From: an uncultured Oscillospiraceae bacterium
GTDB taxonomy: Bacteria; Bacillota; Clostridia; Oscillospirales; Acutalibacteraceae
Reading direction: 5' to 3'
Assembly: GCA_900552985.1 (NCBI GenBank)
Contig: USBP01000123.1
Location: forward strand, 1 to 5,424
Length of the DNA stretch: 5,424 nt
Position 1 is the first letter of the stretch. Every line of letters starts with the position of its first letter. Positions 1-4,999 of the stretch are shown here, in pieces. The notes beneath the pieces are model-generated. The model was not told the DNA's origin, searched no databases, and worked only from the letters and a program-made list of their open reading frames with translations. Made by a program: the position numbers and the translations under genes.

Positions 1-775
1 TATCATAACGATCAATGCACAGCTCTACCGGGCAGTGGTCGGAGCCATAAATCTCTGCATGGATGCCCGCGCTCTGGATGTGCTCCGCCAATCGGGCGGA
101 GACGCAGAAATAATCGATGCGCCATCCCGCATTTTTCTCCCGCGCGTGAAACCGGTAGGACCACCAGGAATACGCGCCCGCCCGTTCCGGATACAGATAA
201 CGAAAGGTATCGATAAAGCCGGCTTGCAGCAGCTCGCTGAATTTGCCGCGCTCCTCATCGGAAAAGCCTGCCTTGCCCCGGTTGGGCTTTGGGTTTTTCA
301 GGTCGATCTCCTGGTGCGCCACATTCAGATCACCACAGAATACAACGGGCTTTTTTGCATCCAACGCCTGCAAATAGGCGCGGAAAGCATCCTCCCACGC
401 CATGCGGTAATCAATGCGGGCCAGCCCTTCCTGCGCATTCGGCGTGTAGGCGGTGACAAGGTAGAAGCGCTCGAATTCCAGCGTGATCACGCGGCCCTCC
501 AGATCATGCTCCGGAATCCCCAGCCCGAGCTGCACGTGCAGCGGCTCCTCCCGTGAGAAGACCGCAGTGCCGGAATAGCCCTTGCGCTGCGCGTAATTCC
601 AATATTGATGATACCCATCCAGCGGCGGTTCGCTGAGCTCTACCTGCCCCTGCTGCACCTTGGTTTCCTGCAGGCAGATGATATCCGCATCCAGCGCTTG
701 CATGCTTTCAAGAAAGCCCTTCGTCAGGCAGGCGCGGATGCCGTTCACATTCCACGAAATCATTTTTCGTATCAT
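1..775 (-). CDS. exoA: Exodeoxyribonuclease III / AP endonuclease ExoA, 3' end cut by window edge
   Basis: This gene encodes a Mg-dependent AP endonuclease and 3'-5' exonuclease of the ExoIII/Ape1 (EEP) fold, acting in cytosolic base excision repair; it is called exoA in Bacillus and xth in enterics. The 258 visible residues carry the expected active-site set: SWNVNG with N9, LQETK with E37, YTPNAQ with Y110, GDLNVAH with D149 and N151, WRIDYF with D221, and the terminal SDHCPVE with D246 and H247. The DLKNPKPN stretch (158-165) is also typical. Since the SDH motif lies very near the end of the family, only a few codons should be missing beyond the window. I chose the ATG at 775 because a GAGGGAG ribosome site sits 7 nt upstream; an in-frame ATG at 763 (MISWN) would be too far from it. 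The gene diverges from the lipoprotein gene at 1041 and has its own promoter. The identification is very secure; exoA versus xth is only naming. Confidence 0.96.
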   Translation of the reverse strand, partial: MIRKMISWNVNGIRACLTKGFLESMQALDADIICLQETKVQQGQVELSEPPLDGYHQYWNYAQRKGYSGTAVFSREEPLHVQLGLGIPEHDLEGRVITLEFERFYLVTAYTPNAQEGLARIDYRMAWEDAFRAYLQALDAKKPVVFCGDLNVAHQEIDLKNPKPNRGKAGFSDEERGKFSELLQAGFIDTFRYLYPERAGAYSWWSYRFHAREKNAGWRIDYFCVSARLAEHIQSAGIHAEIYGSDHCPVELCIDRYD

Positions 776-811
776 TGAGACACTCCCTCAGTAAAAGGCT
801 GTTACCTGCTT

Positions 812-839
812 AGTATAGCATAAAATCGCTTCCCCGCAA
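812..839 (-). promoter_or_regulatory. Extended -10 promoter for exoA
   Basis: On the minus strand, TATACT (817-812) is preceded by TGC, giving an extended -10. A weak TTGCGG lies 16 bp upstream (839-834). Transcription would start near 805, leaving a leader of about 30 nt before the ATG at 775. The good -10 and poor -35 are typical of a modest constitutive housekeeping promoter. This is inferred from sequence only. Confidence 0.6.
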
Positions 840-911
840 AGACGAATGGAAAAGAGTATGGAAAATGTTAATTACGGTTTATAAATAATTATTAAAATTT
901 TGCGAAACCCG

Positions 912-940
912 TTGACTTCTTGCAGGAAATATAGTATGGT
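912..940 (+). promoter_or_regulatory. Sigma-A promoter for first lipoprotein gene
   Basis: TTGACT (912-917) and TATGGT (935-940) are separated by 17 bp. An A/T-rich run of about 30 bp just upstream (roughly 871-900) could act as an UP element. The predicted start is near 947, which gives a leader of about 94 nt before the ATG at 1041. The second lipoprotein gene has the same TTGACT -35 hexamer. Confidence 0.7.
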
Positions 941-950
941 AATCCTGTAA

Positions 951-976
951 TCTATTTTTATATCTATAAAAATAGA
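951..976. repeat. Perfect 12-bp inverted repeat at 5' end of leader
   Basis: TCTATTTTTATA (951-962) is the exact reverse complement of TATAAAAATAGA (965-976), with only TC between them. It begins about 4 nt after the predicted transcription start. In RNA the inner pairs would open to a loop of 6 or more nt, giving a 5'-terminal hairpin of about 10 bp; in DNA it is a 26-bp dyad that a repressor could bind. It is AT-rich and has no GC core, so it is not a standard terminator. Confidence 0.6.
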
Positions 977-994
977 TAGCGGAGAGATTATTTT

Positions 995-1016
995 AGGCAG
1001 AATAACAGTTTTGCCT
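995..1016 (+). promoter_or_regulatory. Second leader hairpin, just before ribosome site
   Basis: AGGCA (995-999) can pair with TGCCT (1012-1016) across a 12-nt loop. The stem is short and by itself weak. It ends 9 nt before the AAAGGGG ribosome site, the same place as the second hairpin in the leader of the downstream paralog, which is the main reason for listing it. Confidence 0.35.
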
Positions 1017-1025
1017 GCAATGAAG

Positions 1026-1032
1026 AAAGGGG
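1026..1032 (+). promoter_or_regulatory. Ribosome binding site deciding the ATG 1041 start
   Basis: AAAGGGG ends 8 nt before the ATG at 1041. An in-frame TTG at 1011 and an ATG at 1020 lie upstream of this site and would add a hydrophilic stretch in front of the signal peptide, so they are rejected as starts. The same AGAAAGGGGT sequence precedes the paralog at 2271. Confidence 0.8.
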
Positions 1033-1040
1033 TTTTTGGT

Positions 1041-1997
1041 ATGAAGCAGAATATAAAGCGCCTCCTCGCGCTTGGAATGGCGGCGGTGCTGGCCCTTTCC
1101 CTCGCAGCCTGCCAGGGGGATGGGGGAGAGGAGGAGCCCTCGGCCGACCCGGCCGCCGTTTCGGAGAATCAGGAAGAAACGCTCGACGCAGCCACCCCGG
1201 AGGATAGTACGGACACTGATGTGGGCGGGGAGCAGCCAGAGGCCCCGTCCGGTCAGGAGGGTGCAGACCCCTCCAGCGCTCCGAATCAGACAGAGCCGCA
1301 GCAGTCCGGCGGCGGGACGCCGACCCAATCCGGCGGAAAGGCGCCTGCGGCCGACGCAATTAAAACAACAACCGATAAGGCCTATGTGCTTCAGCTCTAT
1401 AAGGATTGCCTGGCCAATGTCAAGAGCCAGAAGCCGGGGCATGTGAAAAAGGAGTATCAGGCGATTCCGTCCAACAATATTGGTGGAGGATTCGACACAG
1501 TCCTTAGTGTCGCGGAAACGCTCGGTGTTTTTAAGGATGAGGCTTCCGCTGATGCGCGCGAAACGCCCAAAGGGGATAAAGAGCAGGGTAGGATGCTTTC
1601 CTGCACACTTAGTAATACCAATCTGATCCAAAGTGCTTCCTGCACGAAATCCGGATCAAACTATAAAGTAAAGATTGTGGTTAAACAGGCAGTCAATGCT
1701 GAACCTGGCAGTGAATTCGGGAAAATTATGGCGCCCCTCGCACGGGCGGATATTGACCCTTACTTGAGTAATCCATTGGTAAAGCCGATTGCATCAGTAG
1801 ATAAATACACGCTGACCTATCGGGATTGTACAATTGAATTTTCCATGAATAGTAAAAAGCAATTTCAAAGCCTCAGTCAAACTATGCCCTGCGATATTGA
1901 AGTGGAGGGCCGAATCCTGACGAAGCGTGGTACGGCGGAAAGTCCTTTAAAAGCCACATTAATTAACTACGTGAAATTCAGCAACTTCCAGTGGTAG
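1041..1997 (+). CDS. Secreted lipoprotein of unknown function, paralog A (cysteine-rich)
   Basis: This is a 318-residue protein exported and lipid-anchored on the outer face of the membrane; its function is not recognised. Residues 1-24 form a lipoprotein signal peptide: K2, K6 and R7, a hydrophobic core, then LSLAAC with lipidated C24. Residues 25-104 are an acidic, Pro/Ser/Gln/Gly-rich tether, probably disordered, containing VSENQEETLD at 40-49. From about 105 to 318 lies a globular part that opens with a helix-like TTTDKAYVLQLYKDC segment and appears strand-rich towards the end (KYTLTYRDCTIEFSM, 255-269). The domain aligns over its length with the protein encoded at 2271, with divergent sequence. 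Five cysteines lie in the domain (123, 188, 201, 263, 284), none of them present in the paralog; disulfides or metal binding are possible but untested. The gene has its own promoter and terminator, so it is not co-transcribed with the paralog by default. A substrate-binding or cell-surface role is only a guess. Confidence 0.93.
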   Translation: MKQNIKRLLALGMAAVLALSLAACQGDGGEEEPSADPAAVSENQEETLDAATPEDSTDTDVGGEQPEAPSGQEGADPSSAPNQTEPQQSGGGTPTQSGGKAPAADAIKTTTDKAYVLQLYKDCLANVKSQKPGHVKKEYQAIPSNNIGGGFDTVLSVAETLGVFKDEASADARETPKGDKEQGRMLSCTLSNTNLIQSASCTKSGSNYKVKIVVKQAVNAEPGSEFGKIMAPLARADIDPYLSNPLVKPIASVDKYTLTYRDCTIEFSMNSKKQFQSLSQTMPCDIEVEGRILTKRGTAESPLKATLINYVKFSNFQW

Positions 1998-2043
1998 GTA
2001 GCGCCTGAAAAATAGACAAATCCTGCTTATTCATACTGGTCTC

Positions 2044-2085
2044 AGGGCAGGGGGCGGCGAACATGCGCCGCCCCTCTGTCCTTTT
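2044..2085 (+). terminator. Intrinsic terminator after first lipoprotein gene
   Basis: GGGGCGGCG (2051-2059) pairs perfectly with CGCCGCCCC (2066-2074) around the loop AACATG. The stem can extend outward (2044-2050 with 2076-2082) past a single bulged T at 2075. The short TTTT run at 2082-2085, followed by a further T-rich stretch, completes an intrinsic terminator about 47 nt after the stop codon. Confidence 0.85.
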
Positions 2086-2103
2086 CCATTTTGTTTGGGG
2101 AAA

Positions 2104-2130
2104 CCTCTATAAAAAAGGCATTATAGAAGG
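2104..2130. repeat. Imperfect inverted repeat upstream of the second lipoprotein promoter
   Basis: CCTCTATAA (2104-2112) pairs with TTATAG-A-AGG (2121-2130), with one bulged A at 2127 and an 8-nt centre. It ends 9 bp before the -35 hexamer, the usual position of an activator site or upstream operator. It lies past the upstream terminator, so it is unlikely to be part of that structure. A regulatory role is inference. Confidence 0.4.
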
Positions 2131-2139
2131 AAAATTCTA

Positions 2140-2168
2140 TTGACTTTTTCCTTTCTCCGTTGTAAATT
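2140..2168 (+). promoter_or_regulatory. Sigma-A promoter for second lipoprotein gene
   Basis: TTGACT (2140-2145) is followed after 17 bp by TAAATT (2163-2168). The nearby TATAAA (2168-2173) is a better -10 hexamer but would pair only with a very poor -35. Transcription would start near 2175, giving a leader of about 95 nt. The -35 matches that of the upstream paralog. Confidence 0.6.
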
Positions 2169-2181
2169 ATAAATGCTCAGG

Positions 2182-2213
2182 ACCATACGGATACATATTT
2201 TTTCATGTATGGT
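2182..2213 (+). promoter_or_regulatory. First leader hairpin with two possible pairings
   Basis: The right arm ATGTATGGT (2205-2213) can pair in two exclusive ways: its GTATGGT part with ACCATAC (2182-2188), or its ATGTAT part (2205-2210) with ATACAT (2191-2196). It starts about 7 nt after the predicted transcription start. The leader position matches that of the 951-976 dyad before the other paralog, although the sequences differ. Confidence 0.45.
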
Positions 2214-2220
2214 TAATAAA

Positions 2221-2243
2221 TGGTGCAAGCGGTGTGTGCACCA
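2221..2243 (+). promoter_or_regulatory. Second leader hairpin, just before ribosome site
   Basis: TGGTGCA (2221-2227) pairs perfectly with TGCACCA (2237-2243) around a 9-nt loop. The stem ends 8 nt before the GAAAGGGG ribosome site (2252-2259) and does not cover it. It could set the spacing or accessibility of the site, or bind a protein. Confidence 0.5.
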
Positions 2244-2270
2244 GACATTTAGAAAGGGGTAGTTCACCAA

Positions 2271-3197
2271 ATGAAGAAGAACCTGACCAAGCTTCTGGCG
2301 CTGATGATGGCGCTGGCGCTCGTTTTCTCCCTCGCGGCCTGCGGCGGAGACGATACGGGCGAAGATGTAAGCAATGATCCCGCCAATGTTTCAGAGAATC
2401 AGGATGAAACGCTGGATCCTGCGAATCCTGACGTTAATGCGCCGAGCGAGGAGGTCAGTGATGACGACACCTCCGAGCCCGTTAGCGGCGAGGAGGCGTC
2501 GGATACAACGGCGGCAGGCAAGGATGACGTTACAACGCCGGGCGGCGGCAAGGCCACCCAGCCAGCAAAGGCAGATAAAGGGTTGACCTCTACCGATAAA
2601 GCGGCTATCATCAAATTCTATCAGGCTGCGGCAGATAAGAGTAAAACCAACAAAAAGGCCCAAGCGCTGACACTTGCCAGCTTGGACGGCGGTTCTGGGT
2701 TCGTGGGTACTGTAATTAGTGCATTTGAACCAATGGCAAAAAGCGCCCTCAAAGATAACTCCACTCAGAGCGAAGGCGTTCCGGGTGGCTACAGCAAACT
2801 GGTGCCCTCTGACCTTGTGAGCGCCTCCGCGAAGTCGGATGGCAAATACACAACGATCAGCATGACGCCGAAGGAGCAGACAGATCAGCCTAAGAGCACA
2901 TGGGACAATGGCCCGGTGGGCCATGCGATCGGCGTGTTAGGTGACATTGATAACGCATTGAAAGAAATTCCGGCGGTTAAGATTGACTATGAGGGCAGCG
3001 GAAAGACGTTAACCCTGACCTATAAAAAACCCTTTGTCAACGTAAAGATTGATAATAATACGGGCAAAATTGTCAGCGGCAGCTGGGGTTATGACGTGCA
3101 TGTGGCAATTGATAATGTTCAGGTGAAGCTTGGCCTGTCCGTCACGTTGAAAGGTGCCTCTGGCGTTGTCAACCAGAGAATTTCCATGCCCGGTTAA
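2271..3197 (+). CDS. Secreted lipoprotein of unknown function, paralog B
   Basis: This is a 308-residue exported lipoprotein of unrecognised function. The signal peptide is MKKNLTK, a hydrophobic core, then LAAC with lipidated C24, the same cysteine position as in the neighbour. Residues 25-104 are a strongly acidic tether rich in Asp, Glu, Thr and Gly, with VSENQDETLD at 40-49. The globular part starts at about STDKAAIIKFYQAA (107-120) and ends in a strand-rich region: KTLTLTYKKPFVNVKI (245-260), GKIVSGSWGYDVHVAI (265-280) and VKLGLSVTLKG (285-295). The shared TDKA opening, VSAS-KSDGKY versus QSASCTKSGSNY, and LTLTYKK versus YTLTYRD support common ancestry with the protein at 1041. Apart from C24 it has no cysteine. 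The start is fixed by GAAAGGGG, with an 11-nt spacing from the last G, a little long. The gene has its own promoter, leader and terminator. The gene itself is certain; its function is unknown. Confidence 0.95.
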   Translation: MKKNLTKLLALMMALALVFSLAACGGDDTGEDVSNDPANVSENQDETLDPANPDVNAPSEEVSDDDTSEPVSGEEASDTTAAGKDDVTTPGGGKATQPAKADKGLTSTDKAAIIKFYQAAADKSKTNKKAQALTLASLDGGSGFVGTVISAFEPMAKSALKDNSTQSEGVPGGYSKLVPSDLVSASAKSDGKYTTISMTPKEQTDQPKSTWDNGPVGHAIGVLGDIDNALKEIPAVKIDYEGSGKTLTLTYKKPFVNVKIDNNTGKIVSGSWGYDVHVAIDNVQVKLGLSVTLKGASGVVNQRISMPG

Positions 3198-3210
3198 AAG
3201 AGTCCTGTAG

Positions 3211-3229
3211 CATCAAGTGAATCTTGATG
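3211..3229 (+). other. Small hairpin between stop codon and terminator
   Basis: CATCAAG (3211-3217) pairs perfectly with CTTGATG (3223-3229) around TGAAT. There is no T-run after it, so it is not a terminator on its own. It stands 10 nt before the true terminator and may protect the 3' end of the message. Confidence 0.4.
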
Positions 3230-3239
3230 AGGGAAGCAT

Positions 3240-3286
3240 ACGTCCCGGTTCATTGTTTGATCCAATGGACCGGGGCGTTTATGTTT
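3240..3286 (+). terminator. Intrinsic terminator after second lipoprotein gene
   Basis: A 16-bp stem pairs 3240-3255 with 3263-3278, with two G-U pairs and the 7-nt loop TTTGATC. Its core is CCCGGTTCATTG against CAATGGACCGGG. T-rich sequence (TTTATGTTTAT) follows from 3278. It lies about 42 nt after the stop codon of the lipoprotein. The AT-rich stretch from here to about 3407 holds no gene that I can see. Confidence 0.85.
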
Positions 3287-3407
3287 ATACGATAGCTTTT
3301 TTCATATATTATAAGTATGTAAAAGTGTAATGACCATTATCCGAAAAGTTTTTGGCAAACAAATAAAATAGTCAAATAAACCGTTCGTCTATTCGGCTGT
3401 GAAATAG

Positions 3408-3443
3408 ATAAAAATCCCAGACAAACCCTTACATTTGTCTGGG
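3408..3443 (-). terminator. Intrinsic terminator of the tRNA-Ala transcript
   Basis: On the minus strand CCCAGACAAA (3443-3434) pairs perfectly with TTTGTCTGGG (3425-3416) around an 8-nt loop, and ATTTTTAT follows. It begins 8 nt past the CCA end of the tRNA, so the tRNA is made as a short single-gene transcript. Confidence 0.9.
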
Positions 3444-3451
3444 AAACAATC

Positions 3452-3527
3452 TGGTGGAGATGAGGGGAATCGAACCCCTTACCTCTTGCATGCGAAGCAA
3501 GCGCTCTACCAAGTGAGCTACACCCCC
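3452..3527 (-). tRNA. tRNA-Ala, anticodon CGC
   Basis: This 76-nt tRNA folds completely. The acceptor GGGGGTG pairs with CATCTCC, including two G-U pairs. The D arm is GCTC/GAGC, and the anticodon arm CTTGC/GCAAG encloses the loop TTCGCAT. A 5-nt variable loop AGGTA follows, then the T arm AGGGG/CCCCT around TTCGATT. Discriminator A and an encoded CCA complete it. The anticodon CGC reads the alanine codon GCG. The gene stands alone between its own promoter and terminator and converges with the lipoprotein gene ending at 3197. The CGC isoacceptor supplements the more usual TGC alanine tRNA and fits a genome that uses GCG often, as several genes here do. Confidence 0.98.
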
Positions 3528-3567
3528 ATATGAACTTGTTTAACCTAACATCTCAGCTGCGGGGTAT

Positions 3568-3596
3568 ATTATAACGCGCTTGCAGCTGTTTGTCAA
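3568..3596 (-). promoter_or_regulatory. Perfect-consensus sigma-A promoter for tRNA-Ala
   Basis: On the minus strand TTGACA (3596-3591) and TATAAT (3573-3568) are both exact consensus and are separated by 17 bp. Transcription should start near 3561, leaving a leader of about 33 nt before the tRNA at 3527. Such a promoter is expected for a strongly expressed stable RNA. CAGCTGC (3554-3560) and GCAGCTG (3582-3588) form a widely spaced dyad around the -10. Confidence 0.92.
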
Positions 3597-3661
3597 TAGA
3601 AATTTTAAGAAGAGCCGCCCTTTGTGCTTAATAGCTGCGCGGCACTTATCTTTACATCCAT

Positions 3662-3724
3662 AAAAAAGGCAGGGCAGGCCTCGCCTTCGGTTTCCTGACC
3701 GGTAAGGGAGAGGCCTGTGCTGCC
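3662..3724 (-). terminator. Intrinsic terminator of ychF
   Basis: On the minus strand the stem GGCAG (3724-3720), a 2-nt mismatch, then CAGGCCTC (3717-3710) pairs with GAGGCCTG (3682-3675) and CTGCC (3672-3668), followed by TTTTTT (3667-3662). The 27-nt apical part can pair further (CCTT with AAGG, GGT with ACC), giving a long hairpin. It starts about 35 nt after the ychF stop codon and separates ychF from the tRNA promoter. Confidence 0.9.
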
Positions 3725-3758
3725 TAAGATCTCGTTTTGTATGCCAACAGATGAATTT

Positions 3759-4853
3759 CTATACATTAAAGCGGAAGAGCACCACGTCTCCGTCCTGCAT
3801 CACATACTCCTTACCCTCACTGCGGACAAGGCCCTTCTCCTTCGCCGCGGCCATGGAGCCGTTGGCGATCAGATCCTCATAGGAGATCACCTCGGCCCGG
3901 ATGAAGCCGCGCTCAAAATCCGAGTGAATTTTGCCGGCGGCCTGCGGCGCCTTAGTGCCGCGTTTAATCGTCCAGGCGCGCACCTCCGGTTTGCCTGCCG
4001 TCAAATAAGAGATCAGACCGAGCAGGTGATAGGAGCGCTGGATGAGCCTGTCCAACCCGCTTTTTTCAAGGCCCAGATCGGCGAGAAACATCGCTTTCTC
4101 CTCTCTAGAGAGCGGCGCAATCTCCGCCTCCAGCTCTGCACAGATGGGCAGCACCTCCGCGCCCTCCTGCGCAGCGATGGCGCAGACAGCCTGATAGCGT
4201 GTATTGTTCTCAATGCTGTTTGCAAAATCCTCCTCACTCATATTGCAGGCGTAAATAACGGGCTTTGTGGTGAGCAGGGCAACCTCGCTGAGGATCGCCC
4301 GCTCCTCGTCATTGCATTCCACGCTGCGCGCGGGCTTGCCTGCCTCCAGGGCGGCCTTGACACGTTTGAGAAAATCGACCTCTTTGGCCAAACTTTTATC
4401 GCCCTTCATGGCCTTCGTGCCACGCTCGATGCGGCGGTCGATCATCTCCAGATCGGCAAAAATCAGCTCCAGATTAATGGTTTCGATATCGCGGGCCGGA
4501 TCAATGCTGCCCTCCACATGGATGATATCGTCGTTTTCAAAGCAGCGCACTACATGGATGATCGCATCCACCTCACGAATGTGAGAGAGAAATTTGTTGC
4601 CAAGCCCCTCGCCTCTCGAGGCGCCCCTCACCAAGCCTGCGATGTCGACAAATTCAATCGTCGCATGCGTCGTTTTGACGGGCTCATAGAGCTCGGTCAG
4701 CCGGTCCAGCCGCTCGTCAGGCACATCGACCACGCCAACATTCGGTTCAATGGTACAAAACGCATAGTTTGCGGACTGCGCACCCGCATTGGTGATTGCA
4801 TTAAATAACGTGCTTTTTCCAACATTTGGCAACCCGATGATTCCAAGCTTCAT
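3759..4853 (-). CDS. ychF: Redox-regulated ATPase YchF (OLA1 family)
   Basis: This is a full-length YchF of 364 residues, the usual family length. It is a cytosolic Obg-related P-loop protein that prefers ATP to GTP and associates with ribosomes. Visible motifs are the Walker A GLPNVGKST (7-15), the G3 region DIAGLVRGASRGEGLGNKFL (70-89), and NMSE (204-207) in place of the GTPase NKxD, which explains the ATP preference of the family. A predicted coiled-coil insertion spans about 125-190 and a TGS domain about 281-364. The FCTIEPN motif holds C33, matching the cysteine linked to redox control in E. coli YchF. Residue 31 is Ala where Pro is usual (NYAFC), a minor change. The ATG at 4853 follows GGGTGG by 7 nt. 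The gene has its own promoter and terminator and diverges from the DUF1292 gene. Confidence 0.98.
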   Translation of the reverse strand: MKLGIIGLPNVGKSTLFNAITNAGAQSANYAFCTIEPNVGVVDVPDERLDRLTELYEPVKTTHATIEFVDIAGLVRGASRGEGLGNKFLSHIREVDAIIHVVRCFENDDIIHVEGSIDPARDIETINLELIFADLEMIDRRIERGTKAMKGDKSLAKEVDFLKRVKAALEAGKPARSVECNDEERAILSEVALLTTKPVIYACNMSEEDFANSIENNTRYQAVCAIAAQEGAEVLPICAELEAEIAPLSREEKAMFLADLGLEKSGLDRLIQRSYHLLGLISYLTAGKPEVRAWTIKRGTKAPQAAGKIHSDFERGFIRAEVISYEDLIANGSMAAAKEKGLVRSEGKEYVMQDGDVVLFRFNV

Positions 4854-4891
4854 CTATCTTCCACCCTTTGCTGCATAATCAACTGGCATTT

Positions 4892-4920
4892 ATTATAATC
4901 GTTTATGTGGCATTTTTCAA
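4892..4920 (-). promoter_or_regulatory. Sigma-A promoter for ychF
   Basis: On the minus strand TTGAAA (4920-4915) and a perfect TATAAT (4897-4892) are separated by 17 bp. The start is predicted near 4885, giving a leader of about 32 nt. It is a strong, probably constitutive promoter. Confidence 0.88.
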
Positions 4921-4933
4921 CTCGCGTTTTCGG

Positions 4934-4962
4934 TTGCTTTTTGATCGCAAGTGGGGTATGAT
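4934..4962 (+). promoter_or_regulatory. Sigma-A promoter for the DUF1292 gene
   Basis: TTGCTT (4934-4939) and TATGAT (4957-4962) are separated by 17 bp. The start is predicted near 4969, giving a leader of about 30 nt. Its -35 is only 13 bp from the -35 of the divergent ychF promoter. Confidence 0.78.
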
Positions 4963-4999
4963 AACGGCAAAACAACACAAACAAAAGGAGATGATTAAA

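Noticed and set aside
35..556. A 173-residue open frame on the plus strand at the left edge
   Set aside because: It lies antisense to the ExoA gene, whose catalytic residues are all present in the minus-strand frame.
1011..1040. Upstream TTG (1011) or ATG (1020) start for the first lipoprotein
   Set aside because: The AAAGGGG site at 1026-1032 lies downstream of both, and the ATG at 1041 gives a canonical signal peptide starting MKQNIKR with C24 in the same place as in the paralog.
993..1631. A 212-residue minus-strand open frame over the first lipoprotein gene
   Set aside because: It has no ribosome site or promoter, and the plus-strand frame has a signal peptide, lipobox, promoter and terminator.
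2391..2924. A 177-residue minus-strand open frame over the second lipoprotein gene
   Set aside because: It is a shadow of the lipoprotein reading frame with no translation signals and a low-complexity Arg/Leu-rich product.
3614..3645. Weak complementary arms GCCGC/GCGGC and GTGC/GCAC between the tRNA promoter and the ychF terminator
   Set aside because: The stems are 4-5 bp with long loops and are mutually exclusive, with no T-run or conserved partner; this is not distinguishable from chance.
3717..4808. A 363-residue open frame on the plus strand opposite ychF
   Set aside because: It is antisense to a full-length, motif-complete YchF, has no ribosome site, begins inside the ychF terminator region and gives a protein with no recognisable pattern. 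Codon bias of ychF explains the open frame.
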